NCBI RefSeq assembly: GCF_042610425.1
Contig: NZ_JBGJZM010000001.1
Coordinates: 620,001 to 684,000, forward strand
DNA length: 64,000 nt
Reading direction: 5' to 3'
From: Ectobacillus sp042610425
GTDB taxonomy: Bacteria; Bacillota; Bacilli; Bacillales; Bacillaceae_G
Of this stretch, positions 42,116 through 51,477 are shown in pieces. How positions within the stretch are numbered: the stretch's first letter is position 1; every line of letters begins with the position of its first letter. The translations under genes and the position numbers were made by a program. The notes under the pieces were generated by a model. The model worked only from the letters and a program-made list of their open reading frames with translations. It did no database searches and was not told the origin of the DNA.

Positions 42116-44881
42116 ATGGAGTACAAGGACACACTATTAATGCCGAAAACTGATTTCCCAATGCGTGGTAATTTACCAAAGCGCGAGCCAGCAATGCAAG
42201 AGCAGTGGGCTGAAATAAATATGTATAAAAAGGTGCAAGAGCATACAAAAGGAAGACCGCTATTCGTGTTGCATGATGGACCTCCTTATGCAAACGGTGA
42301 TATTCATATGGGGCATGCTTTAAATAAGGTATTAAAAGATTTTATTGTACGCTATAAATCCATGAGTGGCTATTGTGCGCCATATGTACCAGGCTGGGAT
42401 ACCCACGGATTACCGATTGAACAAGCGCTTACGAATAAAGGGGTAAAGCGGAAGGAAATGTCTGTTGCAGAATTTCGTAAGCTTTGTGCGGAATATGCAT
42501 ATGAACAAGTTGATCGGCAACGTGAGCAATTTATGCGACTTGGTGTTCGAGGCGATTGGCATAACCCCTATATCACATTAAAACCTGAATATGAGGCACA
42601 ACAAATTCTTGTGTTTGGTGAAATGGCGAAGCATGGCTATATTTACAAAGGACTAAAACCAGTTTATTGGTCTCCTACGAGTGAATCTGCTCTTGCAGAA
42701 GCTGAAATCGAATACAAAGACAAAAAGTCAGCTTCTATTTATGTAGCCTTTCATGTAAAGGATGGGAAAGGTGTGTTAGATGGGGATGAGCAATTCATCA
42801 TTTGGACGACAACACCATGGACAATTCCTGCTAATCTTGGTATTTCAGTACATCCAGATTTAGAGTATAGCGTTGTAAAAGTAAACGATGCAAAATTTAT
42901 TGTTGCATCAGCACTTTTAGAAGAAGTAACGAAAACTCTTGAATGGGAAGAAACAGAAATTGTAAAAACGGTAAAAGGGTCTGACCTCGAATATGTCGTT
43001 GCAAAGCATCCTTTCTACGACCGAGATTCTCTCGTTATGGTTGGAGAGCATGTAACAACAGATGCTGGTACGGGCTGCGTTCATACAGCACCTGGACACG
43101 GGGAGGATGACTTTATTGTCGGCCAAAAATACGGTTTAGACGTATTATGTCCGGTTGACGATAAAGGATGTTTAACAGCAGAAGCACCGGGATTTGAAGG
43201 CTTGTTCTATGATAAAGCTAATAAAGTTATTACTGAAAAATTAGAAGAAGTTGGCGCATTATTAAAGCTTCAATTCTTTACACACTCTTATCCGCATGAT
43301 TGGAGAACGAAAAAACCAATTATTTTCCGTGCGACAGCACAGTGGTTTGCATCTATTGCTGCTTTCCGAGAAGAATTATTGCAGGCGGTTCAAGAAACGA
43401 AATGGGTACCAGCATGGGGTGAAACAAGATTATTCAATATGGTACGTGATCGCGGAGATTGGTGTATTTCTCGTCAACGTGCTTGGGGTGTTCCGATTCC
43501 AGTTTTTTATGCTGAAAATGGAGATCCGATTATTACGGATGAAACAATCACTCACGTATCGAATTTATTCCGTGAACACGGATCGAATGTATGGTTTGAA
43601 CGTGAAACGAAGGATTTACTTCCAGAAGGATTTACACACCCATCTAGTCCAAATGGTATTTTCAGAAAAGAAACAGACATTATGGATGTTTGGTTTGATT
43701 CTGGTTCTTCTCATCAAGCAGTATTAGTAGAACGTGAGGATTTACAACGTCCAGCTGATTTGTATTTAGAAGGCTCCGACCAATATCGTGGATGGTTCAA
43801 CTCTTCATTATCTACCGCCGTAGCCGTCACTGGTAAGGCACCGTATAAGGGAGTACTCAGCCATGGTTTCGTACTAGACGGTGAAGGTCGTAAGATGAGC
43901 AAATCACTTGGTAACATCGTAGCTCCTAAAAAAATTATGGATCAACTTGGTGCAGATATTTTACGTTTATGGGTTGCTTCCGTTGATTATCAAGCAGATG
44001 TCCGTATTTCAGATGATATTTTAAAACAAGTTGCGGAAGTATATCGTAAAATTAGAAATACATTCCGTTTCTTATTAGGTAATTTGTTTGATTTTGATCC
44101 AGTAGCTAATGAAGTTCCAACTGAGCACCTACGTGAAGTAGATCGTTATATGCTTGCTAAACTAAATGTGTTGATTGAGAAAACAAAGGAAGCATATGAA
44201 ACGTATGAGTTTGCAGAAATTTTCCACTCTGTGCATAATTTCTGTACGATTGATTTAAGTTCGTTCTATTTAGATTTCGCAAAGGACATTTTGTATATTG
44301 AAGCAACAGATCATCCTGATCGTCGTGCAATTCAAACGGTATTATATAAAGTCCTTGTAGCGCTTACAAAGCTAACGAGTCCAATTTTATCGCATACAGC
44401 TGATGAAGTGTGGGCGTATGTACCAGGCGTTACAGAAGAAAGTGTACAGCTTACTAATATGCCTGAAACATTGAAAGTAGAAAACAGTGAAGTACTTATG
44501 GAAAAATGGGATGCATTTATGCTGTTGCGTAACGATGTATTAAAAGCATTGGAAACGGCACGTAATGAAAAGGTAATTGGTAAATCATTAAATGCGAGCA
44601 TTACCTTATATCCAACAAAGGATATGCAAGTATTGTTAGCATCCATTACAGAAGATTTGAAGCAACTATTTATCGTTTCTGAATTTAGTGTGGCAGGCTT
44701 AATTGACGATGCCCCGTCACATGCACAACGATTCGAACGTACAGCTGTACTTGTGAAACAGGCAGAAGGCGAAACATGTGAACGCTGCTGGATTGTGAGC
44801 CCAACTGTTGGACATAATCATGAGCATCCAACACTATGTGATCGATGCGCAACTGTTGTGAATGAGAATTATGTGAAATAA
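42116..44881 (+). CDS. ileS: Isoleucyl-tRNA synthetase
   Basis: IleRS charges tRNA-Ile and edits valine. The 921-residue product has the HIGH-type motif NGDIHMGHALNKVL (about residues 59-72), an editing domain with IIWTTTPWTIPANLG and TDAGTGCVHTAPGHGEDDF, the KMSKS loop GRKMSKSLGN, and a C-terminal zinc site (CERCW and CDRC). I chose ATG 42116, ten bases after GGAGG; ATG 42107 is only one base after it. The T-box leader controls it. Spelling and length match the B. cereus housekeeping enzyme closely. Confidence 0.98.
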   Translation: MEYKDTLLMPKTDFPMRGNLPKREPAMQEQWAEINMYKKVQEHTKGRPLFVLHDGPPYANGDIHMGHALNKVLKDFIVRYKSMSGYCAPYVPGWDTHGLPIEQALTNKGVKRKEMSVAEFRKLCAEYAYEQVDRQREQFMRLGVRGDWHNPYITLKPEYEAQQILVFGEMAKHGYIYKGLKPVYWSPTSESALAEAEIEYKDKKSASIYVAFHVKDGKGVLDGDEQFIIWTTTPWTIPANLGISVHPDLEYSVVKVNDAKFIVASALLEEVTKTLEWEETEIVKTVKGSDLEYVVAKHPFYDRDSLVMVGEHVTTDAGTGCVHTAPGHGEDDFIVGQKYGLDVLCPVDDKGCLTAEAPGFEGLFYDKANKVITEKLEEVGALLKLQFFTHSYPHDWRTKKPIIFRATAQWFASIAAFREELLQAVQETKWVPAWGETRLFNMVRDRGDWCISRQRAWGVPIPVFYAENGDPIITDETITHVSNLFREHGSNVWFERETKDLLPEGFTHPSSPNGIFRKETDIMDVWFDSGSSHQAVLVEREDLQRPADLYLEGSDQYRGWFNSSLSTAVAVTGKAPYKGVLSHGFVLDGEGRKMSKSLGNIVAPKKIMDQLGADILRLWVASVDYQADVRISDDILKQVAEVYRKIRNTFRFLLGNLFDFDPVANEVPTEHLREVDRYMLAKLNVLIEKTKEAYETYEFAEIFHSVHNFCTIDLSSFYLDFAKDILYIEATDHPDRRAIQTVLYKVLVALTKLTSPILSHTADEVWAYVPGVTEESVQLTNMPETLKVENSEVLMEKWDAFMLLRNDVLKALETARNEKVIGKSLNASITLYPTKDMQVLLASITEDLKQLFIVSEFSVAGLIDDAPSHAQRFERTAVLVKQAEGETCERCWIVSPTVGHNHEHPTLCDRCATVVNENYVK

Positions 44882-44905
44882 AGTAATACATGATTTGTTA
44901 AAGTT

Positions 44906-44937
44906 AAGAAGCTACCAACAGGTAGCTTCTTTTATTT
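44906..44937 (+). terminator. Terminator after ileS
   Basis: AAGAAGCTACC pairs with GGTAGCTTCTT across a four-base loop, then TTTATTT. Confidence 0.92.
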
Positions 44938-44975
44938 GGCTTTGAAATTCCCTCAAAAGGAAAAAAGTGTGGCTC

Positions 44976-45003
44976 GTATTCCATATTATTTTCGGAGATA
45001 CTA
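44976..45003 (+). promoter_or_regulatory. Candidate forespore promoter of ylyA
   Basis: GTATT and, 13 bases later, GGAGATACTA (44994-45003), a perfect fit to the sigma F -10 GGNRANANTW. The -35 is one base off and the spacer short. B. subtilis ylyA is a forespore gene. Confidence 0.45.
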
Positions 45004-45042
45004 ACGTTACACTCGAGAGTTGATGGAGGGAGTGCAGCGTAT

Positions 45043-45366
45043 ATGTACCACGATATGAAACGTGAACTTGAATACATGAAACATGAGCTTAAGGCTAGGT
45101 TAGCGTGTGAAAATCAATCGGTATATCGCTATGAATGGGGAGAAGAGTTAGCGACTGTAAACAGTGAGGAAGCACGTAAGAAAAAAATTGTGATTCACAA
45201 TGTGCAAGCGGATTTAGCAGATATTGAGCGTGCTCTCTTTAAACTAGATATCGGTATGTATGGCATTTGTGAAGAAACAGGAGAAAGGCTCACACTCGAA
45301 CAGCTTCGTATTCTACCTACGGCACGTTGTATGCAAGATTTTTCATATGAAGTATTACGAACTTAA
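45043..45366 (+). CDS. ylyA: DksA/TraR-like sporulation regulator YlyA
   Basis: YlyA is a DksA-like protein that in B. subtilis binds RNA polymerase and raises some sigma G genes. The 107-residue product has a helical N-terminal half (about residues 1-65) and a degenerate C-terminal TraR-type finger: GMYGICEETGERLTLEQLRILPTARC. Only two of the four Cys of a classic C4 finger are visible, as in other YlyA/YteA-like members, so zinc binding is doubtful. GATGGAGGGAGTGCAGCGT precedes ATG 45043. Confidence 0.85.
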   Translation: MYHDMKRELEYMKHELKARLACENQSVYRYEWGEELATVNSEEARKKKIVIHNVQADLADIERALFKLDIGMYGICEETGERLTLEQLRILPTARCMQDFSYEVLRT

Positions 45367-45404
45367 ACGGTATGTAGGAATTTTTTTCTATAGCTACTTT
45401 GCTA

Positions 45405-45452
45405 AGAAGTGAAATGTAATGGAATCTTATCCATTTGTTTCACTTTTCTATT
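45405..45452 (+). terminator. Terminator between ylyA and lspA
   Basis: A long imperfect stem (AGTGAAATG..AATGGA against TCCATTTGTTTCACT) is followed by T-rich sequence. It isolates ylyA from lspA. Confidence 0.7.
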
Positions 45453-45549
45453 TTTCAGCTTTACAACATACTTTGTTGTCTCGTTCATTGTATAAATAGA
45501 CTAGCTATGCTAAAATTTTGAGGTACACTGTCACTGTGGGGGAGAAATT

Positions 45550-46014
45550 ATGATATATTATGGCATTGCTCTAGCGGTCATCTTAGTAGATCAATTTACG
45601 AAATGGCTTATTGTAACGTATATGGAATATGGGGATAGTATATCGATTATTCAAGACGTGTTATACATAACTTCTCATCGAAATAGAGGAGCAGCATGGG
45701 GAATGTTGCAAAATCAAATGTGGTTTTTTTACTTAATTACTATTGTGTTTGTGATTGCGATTGTATATTACCTGAAGAAATTTGGAAAACGTGATAAGCT
45801 TCTTGGCGTTGCACTTGGGCTTATTTTAGGAGGAGCGTTAGGAAACTTTATAGATCGTGTATTTCGGAAAGAAGTTGTAGACTTCATTCACACGTATATC
45901 TTTTCATACAATTTTCCAGTATTTAATGTGGCGGATTCCTCACTCTGTATCGGCGTAGCTCTTTTGTTTATACAGACGCTGATGGAAGGGAAGAAAGCGA
46001 AGGAGCAAGAATAA
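45550..46014 (+). CDS. lspA: Lipoprotein signal peptidase (signal peptidase II)
   Basis: LspA cleaves diacylglyceryl-modified prolipoproteins in the membrane. The 154-residue product has four transmembrane helices and the catalytic Asp motifs GGALGNFIDRVFRKEVVDFIH and FNVADSSLCIGVALL. The N-terminal VDQFTKWL and SHRNRGAAWGML blocks are also diagnostic. GTGGGGGAGAAATT precedes ATG 45550. Its stop is directly followed by the rluD start, so the pair is cotranscribed. Confidence 0.97.
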   Translation: MIYYGIALAVILVDQFTKWLIVTYMEYGDSISIIQDVLYITSHRNRGAAWGMLQNQMWFFYLITIVFVIAIVYYLKKFGKRDKLLGVALGLILGGALGNFIDRVFRKEVVDFIHTYIFSYNFPVFNVADSSLCIGVALLFIQTLMEGKKAKEQE

Positions 46015-46929
46015 ATGGCAGAAACAATACAACTAACAGCAGTAGAGGAACAGAATGGGGAACGAATTGACAGAGTACTTGCGAGTGTAAATGAAGAATG
46101 GTCACGTTCTCAAGTACAACAATGGATTAAAGAAGGGATTGTTACCGTTAACGGTACACCAGTAAAGGGAAATTACAAAGTAAAAACAGGTGACGAAATT
46201 ATCGTACATGTTCCTGATCCGGAGCCATTGGATGTCGTTCCACAAAAGATGGATTTAGATATTTATTATGAAGATTCTGATGTAATTGTCGTTAATAAGC
46301 CTCGTGGAATGGTTGTGCATCCCGCAAATGGTCATACAACTGGCACGCTTGTCAACGGTGTATTGTATCATTGTAAGGATTTATCTGGAATCAATGGTGT
46401 GATGAGACCGGGAATTGTGCATCGTATTGATAAAGACACATCTGGTTTGTTAATGATAGCTAAAAATGATTTAGCTCATGAGTCGCTTGTAAATCAGCTT
46501 GTAGCCAAAACGGTAACAAGACGGTATAAAGCTATTGTTCATGGTGTGATTGAACATGAAACGGGAACGATAGATGCACCCATTGGAAGAGATAAGAACG
46601 ATCGGCAAAGTATGACAGTTGAGGAAAATGGAAAGCATGCAGTTACCCATTTTCATGTGATTCAACGGTTTCGTGACTATACATTCATTGAATGTAGACT
46701 TGAAACTGGACGGACACATCAAATCCGCGTTCATATGAAGTATATTGGATATCCGCTAGCAGGTGATCCGAAATACGGGCCAAAGAAAACGTTGGACATT
46801 AATGGGCAAGCTCTTCATGCAGGAATTCTAGGTTTCATACATCCAAGAACTGGGGAGTACCTAGAATTTGAAGCACCGCTTCCACAAGATTTTGAAGATG
46901 CACTTGATTACTTACGCAAATCATCTTGA
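46015..46929 (+). CDS. rluD: RluA-family 23S rRNA pseudouridine synthase (RluD-like)
   Basis: The 304-residue product has an N-terminal S4 domain (about residues 13-70) and an RluA-type catalytic domain. Catalytic Asp is in MRPGIVHRIDKDTSGLLMIAKN (about residues 128-149). Other blocks are VVNKPRGMVVHPANGHTTGTLVN and ETGRTHQIRVHMKYIGYPLAGDP. This is YlyB of B. subtilis. The target uridines are assumed to be those of E. coli RluD (1911, 1915, 1917), but that is inferred. It abuts lspA, and the pyr promoter overlaps its 3' end. Confidence 0.93.
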   Translation: MAETIQLTAVEEQNGERIDRVLASVNEEWSRSQVQQWIKEGIVTVNGTPVKGNYKVKTGDEIIVHVPDPEPLDVVPQKMDLDIYYEDSDVIVVNKPRGMVVHPANGHTTGTLVNGVLYHCKDLSGINGVMRPGIVHRIDKDTSGLLMIAKNDLAHESLVNQLVAKTVTRRYKAIVHGVIEHETGTIDAPIGRDKNDRQSMTVEENGKHAVTHFHVIQRFRDYTFIECRLETGRTHQIRVHMKYIGYPLAGDPKYGPKKTLDINGQALHAGILGFIHPRTGEYLEFEAPLPQDFEDALDYLRKSS

Positions 46930-46954
46930 CATTTGTCGAAAAAATTGGCATACT
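46926..46954 (+). promoter_or_regulatory. Sigma A promoter of the pyr operon
   Basis: TTGACA (46926-46931), 17 bases, CATACT (46949-46954). It overlaps the rluD stop codon. Confidence 0.8.
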
Positions 46955-46974
46955 AATAACAGTTAAATAAGTCC

Positions 46975-47077
46975 TTTAACACAGCCCCGTGAGGTTGAGA
47001 AGGAGACGGATAAACTGGATTAGGTGACCTTTATCTATATCCAAAAACCTTCTCGCACGGCGGGAAGGTTTTTTTTA
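46975..47077 (+). promoter_or_regulatory. PyrR-dependent attenuator 1 (pyrR leader)
   Basis: The PyrR loop AGCCCCGTGAGGTT (46983-46996) matches the consensus CCNGNGAGGY. The terminator CCTTCTC/GGGAAGG (47048-47068) precedes eight T. The antiterminator strand GAGAAGG (46997-47003) is the exact complement of the terminator's left arm, so the three-state switch is complete. Confidence 0.93.
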
Positions 47078-47118
47078 TGTCCTCCCACTCACATGATGTT
47101 TACAATGGAGGTGAATGT

Positions 47119-47670
47119 ATGAAAGAAAAGGCAGTTGTACTAGATGAGCAGATGATACGAAGAGCACTTATTCGTATTAGTCATGAAATCGTAGAACACA
47201 ATAAAGGCGTAGAGCAATGCGTCCTAGTAGGAATTAAAACAAGAGGAATTTTTCTTGCTAAACGATTAGCACAGCGCATTGAACAGATTGAAGGAACTTC
47301 TATTCCGGTTGGTGAACTTGATATTACCATGTACAGAGATGATTTAACATTGCAATCGAAAGATCATGAGCCACTGGTAAAAGGGTCTGATATTCCAGTT
47401 TCTATCACAAATCAGAAAATCATTTTGGTTGATGATGTGTTATATACAGGAAGAACCGTAAGAGCGGCACTTGATGCTATTATGGACATTGGGCGGCCTT
47501 CTCAAATACAGCTTGCCGTTTTAGTAGATCGTGGTCATCGTGAGCTTCCCATTCGGGCAGATTATATTGGGAAAAATATCCCCACTTCAAAAAACGAAAG
47601 AATCGAAGTTGATCTTTCGGAAGTAGATGCGATTGAAAAAGTAAGTATTTATGATAAAGAACCCTTTTAA
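47119..47670 (+). CDS. pyrR: Bifunctional pyr mRNA-binding attenuator and uracil phosphoribosyltransferase PyrR
   Basis: PyrR binds UMP/UTP and the pyr mRNA anti-antiterminator, stopping transcription when pyrimidines are plentiful. It also has weak uracil phosphoribosyltransferase activity. The 183-residue product has the PRPP motif ILVDDVLYTGRTVRAALDAI (about residues 97-116) and the VGIKTRGIFLAKRLA loop. I chose ATG 47119 because TGGAGGTGAATGT precedes it; the frame from 47077 adds a piece within the leader. It is the first gene of the operon and its end forms part of attenuator 2. Confidence 0.97.
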   Translation: MKEKAVVLDEQMIRRALIRISHEIVEHNKGVEQCVLVGIKTRGIFLAKRLAQRIEQIEGTSIPVGELDITMYRDDLTLQSKDHEPLVKGSDIPVSITNQKIILVDDVLYTGRTVRAALDAIMDIGRPSQIQLAVLVDRGHRELPIRADYIGKNIPTSKNERIEVDLSEVDAIEKVSIYDKEPF

Positions 47671-47767
47671 TTGTAGTCCAGAGAGACTGCTAAAGGGTCG
47701 TGCTTTCCTATGGATAAGTAGGGGCAAGTATGACTCTTTGTGCAGCTAGCATAAAGAGTTTTTTTAT
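47662..47767 (+). promoter_or_regulatory. PyrR-dependent attenuator 2 (pyrR-pyrP)
   Basis: AGTCCAGAGAGACT (47675-47688) sits on a stem ACCCTTT/AAAGGGT, whose left arm includes the end of pyrR. The terminator ACTCTTT/AAAGAGT (47733-47759) ends in a T run. Confidence 0.88.
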
Positions 47768-47852
47768 TATCACTACACTCATGCAAAGATAAATTCGCAA
47801 TACATTATACCTGAATTGGTACTTTCGTATTTCGCGTAGGAGGAGAATAATT

Positions 47853-49121
47853 ATGCAAAAACCAGTATTAGACATCCATGACGTTCCAAGCCCATCTAAG
47901 TGGATCTTTCTTAGCATTCAACATTTATTTGCCATGTTTGGTGCTACAGTGCTCGTTCCATTTTTAACAGGGCTATCACCAGCCGTTGCACTCGTTACTA
48001 GCGGAATCGGTACGTTAACATTTTTGATTATAACAAAAGGTCAAATGCCATCCTATCTTGGCTCATCTTTCGCTTTTATTGCTCCGATTATTGCAGCTAA
48101 GGCAGCGGGAGGTCCTGGATATGCCATGGTAGGAAGTTTTCTAGCAGGTCTTGTCTATGCAATTGTTGCGATTATCATTAAAAAGTCAGGATCCGATTGG
48201 ATTATCAAGTTACTTCCCCCGATTGTTGTAGGACCTGTTATTATGGTAATAGGGTTATCACTTGCACAAACAGCAGTAAATATGGCAATGAATACAGCTG
48301 ATGGAAAATATAGTGCGACTCACTTTATTGTTGCACTCGTTACTCTTGCAATCACGATTATACTTTCTATCTTTGGTCGAGGTTTCTTAGGGGTTATTCC
48401 AGTGTTAATCGGTATTATTGGCGGTTACATATTTGCTTATTTTCAGGGATTAGTTGACCTACAGCCTGTTTATGCAGCAAAGTGGTTCTCTGTTCCGAAC
48501 TTTGTTATTCCTTTTGTAAACTATACGCCATCATTTACATGGGAAATAGCGCTCCTTATGGTACCGATAGCGGTAGTAACAATATCAGAACATATCGGTC
48601 ACCAAGTAGTTCTCGGGAGTATTATTGAACGTGATTTATTTGAAAATCCAGGCTTACATCGCTCTTTATTGGGAGATGGCTTAGCAACAATCATCGCGTC
48701 TTTCCTTGGTGGTCCGCCAAGTGTAACATATGGTGAAAATATCGGAGTACTTGCTATTACACGTGCATATAGTGTGTATGTATTCGTCGGGGCTGCGCTT
48801 ATGGCAATCGTATTCGGCTTCGTTGGGAAAATATCTGCACTAATTAGTAGTATTCCAACTTCCGTAATGGGAGGAATTAGTATCCTCTTGTTCGGGGTTA
48901 TCGCTTCTAGTGGATTGCGCATGATGGTAGATGAGAAAGTCGATTTTGGAGACAAACGTAATCTAATGATTTCGTCTGTAATTTTAGTCCTTGGAATTGG
49001 AGGAGCGGTTCTTAAGATTGGTGCATCGTTCCAAGTCCAAGGGATGGCGCTTGCAGCTATTGTTGGAGTGATCTTGAATGTGATCCTTCCAAAAGATAAA
49101 AAGCAACAAACTAGCAAATAA
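47853..49121 (+). CDS. pyrP: Uracil permease PyrP
   Basis: PyrP is a uracil:proton symporter of the NCS2 (nucleobase:cation) family. The 422-residue product has about 12-14 transmembrane segments and the NCS2 motifs: QHLFAMFGATVLVPFLTGL, LGSSFAFIAPIIA, and ISEHIGHQVVLGSIIERDL, followed by PSVTYGENIGVLAITRAYS. GTAGGAGGAGAATAATT precedes ATG 47853. It sits between two pyr attenuators, so it is expressed when UMP is low. Confidence 0.95.
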   Translation: MQKPVLDIHDVPSPSKWIFLSIQHLFAMFGATVLVPFLTGLSPAVALVTSGIGTLTFLIITKGQMPSYLGSSFAFIAPIIAAKAAGGPGYAMVGSFLAGLVYAIVAIIIKKSGSDWIIKLLPPIVVGPVIMVIGLSLAQTAVNMAMNTADGKYSATHFIVALVTLAITIILSIFGRGFLGVIPVLIGIIGGYIFAYFQGLVDLQPVYAAKWFSVPNFVIPFVNYTPSFTWEIALLMVPIAVVTISEHIGHQVVLGSIIERDLFENPGLHRSLLGDGLATIIASFLGGPPSVTYGENIGVLAITRAYSVYVFVGAALMAIVFGFVGKISALISSIPTSVMGGISILLFGVIASSGLRMMVDEKVDFGDKRNLMISSVILVLGIGGAVLKIGASFQVQGMALAAIVGVILNVILPKDKKQQTSK

Positions 49122-49135
49122 TAATAGTATAGAGC

Positions 49136-49230
49136 ATCACCTTTTGTTATAGTTTTTGTGAAACTGAAAAAGGGTGTAACAATCATTTTGGTTTTATACC
49201 CTAGTCGAAAAAAGGCTGGGGTATTTTTAT
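49136..49230 (+). promoter_or_regulatory. Third pyr attenuator (pyrP-pyrB) with an altered PyrR loop
   Basis: The terminator ATACCCTAG/CTGGGGTAT (49196-49224) with a T tail is clear. Upstream a stem CACCTTTT/AAAAAGGGTG (49138-49176) carries an inner hairpin AGTTT-TTGTG-AAACT (49151-49165), but the PyrR consensus CCNGNGAGGY is missing. Geometry is kept and sequence is not. Confidence 0.65.
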
Positions 49231-49292
49231 TCATATATTGTTATAAATATTCTAAAATGATATGATAAAAAATGAAGAGATGAGGGATTACA

Positions 49293-50207
49293 ATGAACCA
49301 TTTGTTAACGATAAGTGACTTGTCAGAACGAGAAATTTCTGAAATACTCAAAGATGCCGAAAATTTCAAAAATGGTCATGTGTCAAAAGCAAAGGAACAA
49401 ACATTTGTTGCGAATTTGTTTTTTGAGCCGAGCACGAGAACTCGTACCAGTTTTGAAGTTGCCCAAAAGAAATTAGGGCTAGACGTTTTAAATTTCTCTG
49501 CACAATTCTCTAGCGTTCAAAAGGGGGAGACGTTGTACGATACTCTTCGAACATTGCAGTCAATCGGTGCAAATGCATTTGTTATCCGTCATCCGAAAGA
49601 TCGATACTTTGAAGAAGTACAGGATAAAATAAAGACTCCAATCATTAATGCAGGTGATGGTTGTGGCAATCATCCTACACAATGTTTGCTGGATTTATTG
49701 ACAATTTCCCAGGATTTCAAGATCTGGAAAGGATTAAAAGTAGCAATTGTTGGAGATATTCGTCATAGCCGTGTGGCTCGTTCCGATGCTGAAGCACTAA
49801 CAAAGTTAGGAGCGGAAGTATATTTTGTTAGTCCAGAAGAATGGAAGGACGATTCCAATGTCTTTGGTTCTTATGAAAAATTAGACAATCTAATTCCAGA
49901 AGTAGATGTACTCATGCTTTTACGTGTACAGCATGAGCGTCATGACCAATATGCAAAAAATGTAATGAGTCATTATCATGAAAACTTCGGACTTACGGTT
50001 GCAAGAGAAAAACGCATGAAGCCAGGTAGTATTATTATGCATCCTGCTCCTGTTAATCGAGGAGTAGAGATTGCAAGTGAACTTGTCGAATGCGATCGTT
50101 CTCGGATCTTTAAACAGATGCAAAATGGCGTATTTGTTCGAATGGCTGTGATAAAAAGAGCGTTACCAAGTGTATGGGGAGGGATAGATAATGAGGTACT
50201 TGTTTAA
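49293..50207 (+). CDS. pyrB: Aspartate carbamoyltransferase catalytic subunit PyrB
   Basis: PyrB condenses carbamoyl phosphate with aspartate, the committed step of pyrimidine synthesis. The 304-residue product has the carbamoyl phosphate motif FFEPSTRTRTSFEVAQKKLG (about residues 48-67), GDGCGNHPTQCLLDLLTI, and the aspartate-domain MLLRVQHERHDQ. No regulatory subunit gene (pyrI) is present, as in other Bacillus. GAGATGAGGGATTACA precedes ATG 49293. The end overlaps pyrC by 17 bases. Confidence 0.97.
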   Translation: MNHLLTISDLSEREISEILKDAENFKNGHVSKAKEQTFVANLFFEPSTRTRTSFEVAQKKLGLDVLNFSAQFSSVQKGETLYDTLRTLQSIGANAFVIRHPKDRYFEEVQDKIKTPIINAGDGCGNHPTQCLLDLLTISQDFKIWKGLKVAIVGDIRHSRVARSDAEALTKLGAEVYFVSPEEWKDDSNVFGSYEKLDNLIPEVDVLMLLRVQHERHDQYAKNVMSHYHENFGLTVAREKRMKPGSIIMHPAPVNRGVEIASELVECDRSRIFKQMQNGVFVRMAVIKRALPSVWGGIDNEVLV

Positions 50208-51477
50208 AAACGGTTCCTATGTGAATAAAGTGGGTGTAGTGGAACCTATAGATGTATTAGTTAGCGATGGAATCATTGCTAATTTAGATAAGAATATAGT
50301 GGATCACGATGCAGAAACGATTGATGTTGCAGGTAAATTGATTGCTCCTGGATTTATTGATGTCCATGTTCATTTACGAGAACCAGGCGGCGAAAAGAAA
50401 GAAACAATTGCGACTGGAACATTGGCAGCTGCAAAGGGTGGATTTACAACGGTGTGTGCAATGCCAAATACAAAGCCAGTTCCTGATACAGAAGAACACC
50501 TACTTGCACTACAAAATCGAATCAAAGAAACAGCCCATGTTCATGTATTACCCTATGCATCGATTACTATTCGACAAACGGGAACAGAGTTAACGGACTT
50601 TACATCCCTAAAGGAGCTTGGGGCTTTTGCGTTCACTGATGACGGAGTAGGGGTTCAATCAGCTGATCAAATGCTACAAGCTATGAAGAAAGCGGCAGAT
50701 ATAAACATGCCAATAGTAGCACATTGTGAGGACAATTCCCTTATCCATAAGGGATGTGTTCATGAGGGAGTTTTTTCAAAAAAACATGAATTAAACGGAA
50801 TCCCTTCTGTTTGCGAATCGGTACAAATTGCCCGTGACGTACTTTTAGCAGAAGCGACAGGCTGCCATTATCATGTTTGCCATATTAGTACGAAAGAATC
50901 GGTACGTGTTGTTCGCGATGCAAAGAAAGCCGGGATTCACGTTACAGCAGAAGTCACGCCGCATCATTTACTTTTATGTGACGAAGATATTCCGTCCCTC
51001 GATACAAACTATAAGATGAATCCACCGCTTAGAGGAATTGCTGACCGAGCGGCCTTAATCGAAGGTTTACTTGATGGGACAATTGATATAATAGCTACAG
51101 ACCATGCCCCGCATACTGCGGAAGAAAAAGCAAAAGGGATGCTTCTTGCACCGTTTGGTATTGTTGGCTCAGAAACTGCGTTTCCACTGCTTTACACTCA
51201 CTTTGTTGAAACAGGAATCCTTTCTCTTGGGCAGCTTATTGGGCTCATGTCAGAAAAGCCTGCTGATACGTTTGGGTTAAGTGCAGGTCGCCTAGAGATA
51301 GGAAAGACAGCAGATTTTACAATTATTGATTTAGAAAAAGAACAGGAAATAGATCCAGCAACCTTTGTTTCAAAAGGAAAAAATACACCTTTTGTGGGAT
51401 GGAAATGCAAAGGATGGCCTGTAATGACACTTGTAGATGGTAAAATTGCTTGGCGAAAGGAGAGTGTGTTCTCATGA
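50191..51477 (+). CDS. pyrC: Dihydroorotase PyrC
   Basis: PyrC cyclises carbamoyl aspartate to dihydroorotate using zinc. The 428-residue product, type I dihydroorotase, has the metal motif GFIDVHVHLREPG (about residues 56-68), the conserved TTVCAMPNTKPVPDT, PIVAHCEDN, HICH-type YHVCHISTKESV, and IIATDHAPH with the catalytic Asp. GGGGAGGGATAG precedes ATG 50191 inside pyrB. It overlaps pyrAA by four bases. Confidence 0.97.
   Translation: MRYLFKNGSYVNKVGVVEPIDVLVSDGIIANLDKNIVDHDAETIDVAGKLIAPGFIDVHVHLREPGGEKKETIATGTLAAAKGGFTTVCAMPNTKPVPDTEEHLLALQNRIKETAHVHVLPYASITIRQTGTELTDFTSLKELGAFAFTDDGVGVQSADQMLQAMKKAADINMPIVAHCEDNSLIHKGCVHEGVFSKKHELNGIPSVCESVQIARDVLLAEATGCHYHVCHISTKESVRVVRDAKKAGIHVTAEVTPHHLLLCDEDIPSLDTNYKMNPPLRGIADRAALIEGLLDGTIDIIATDHAPHTAEEKAKGMLLAPFGIVGSETAFPLLYTHFVETGILSLGQLIGLMSEKPADTFGLSAGRLEIGKTADFTIIDLEKEQEIDPATFVSKGKNTPFVGWKCKGWPVMTLVDGKIAWRKESVFS

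Noticed and set aside
45043..45366. Loss of zinc-finger cysteines in YlyA as a mutation
   Set aside because: Related YlyA/YteA proteins, as I recall them, also lack a full C4 finger, so this is normal for the family.
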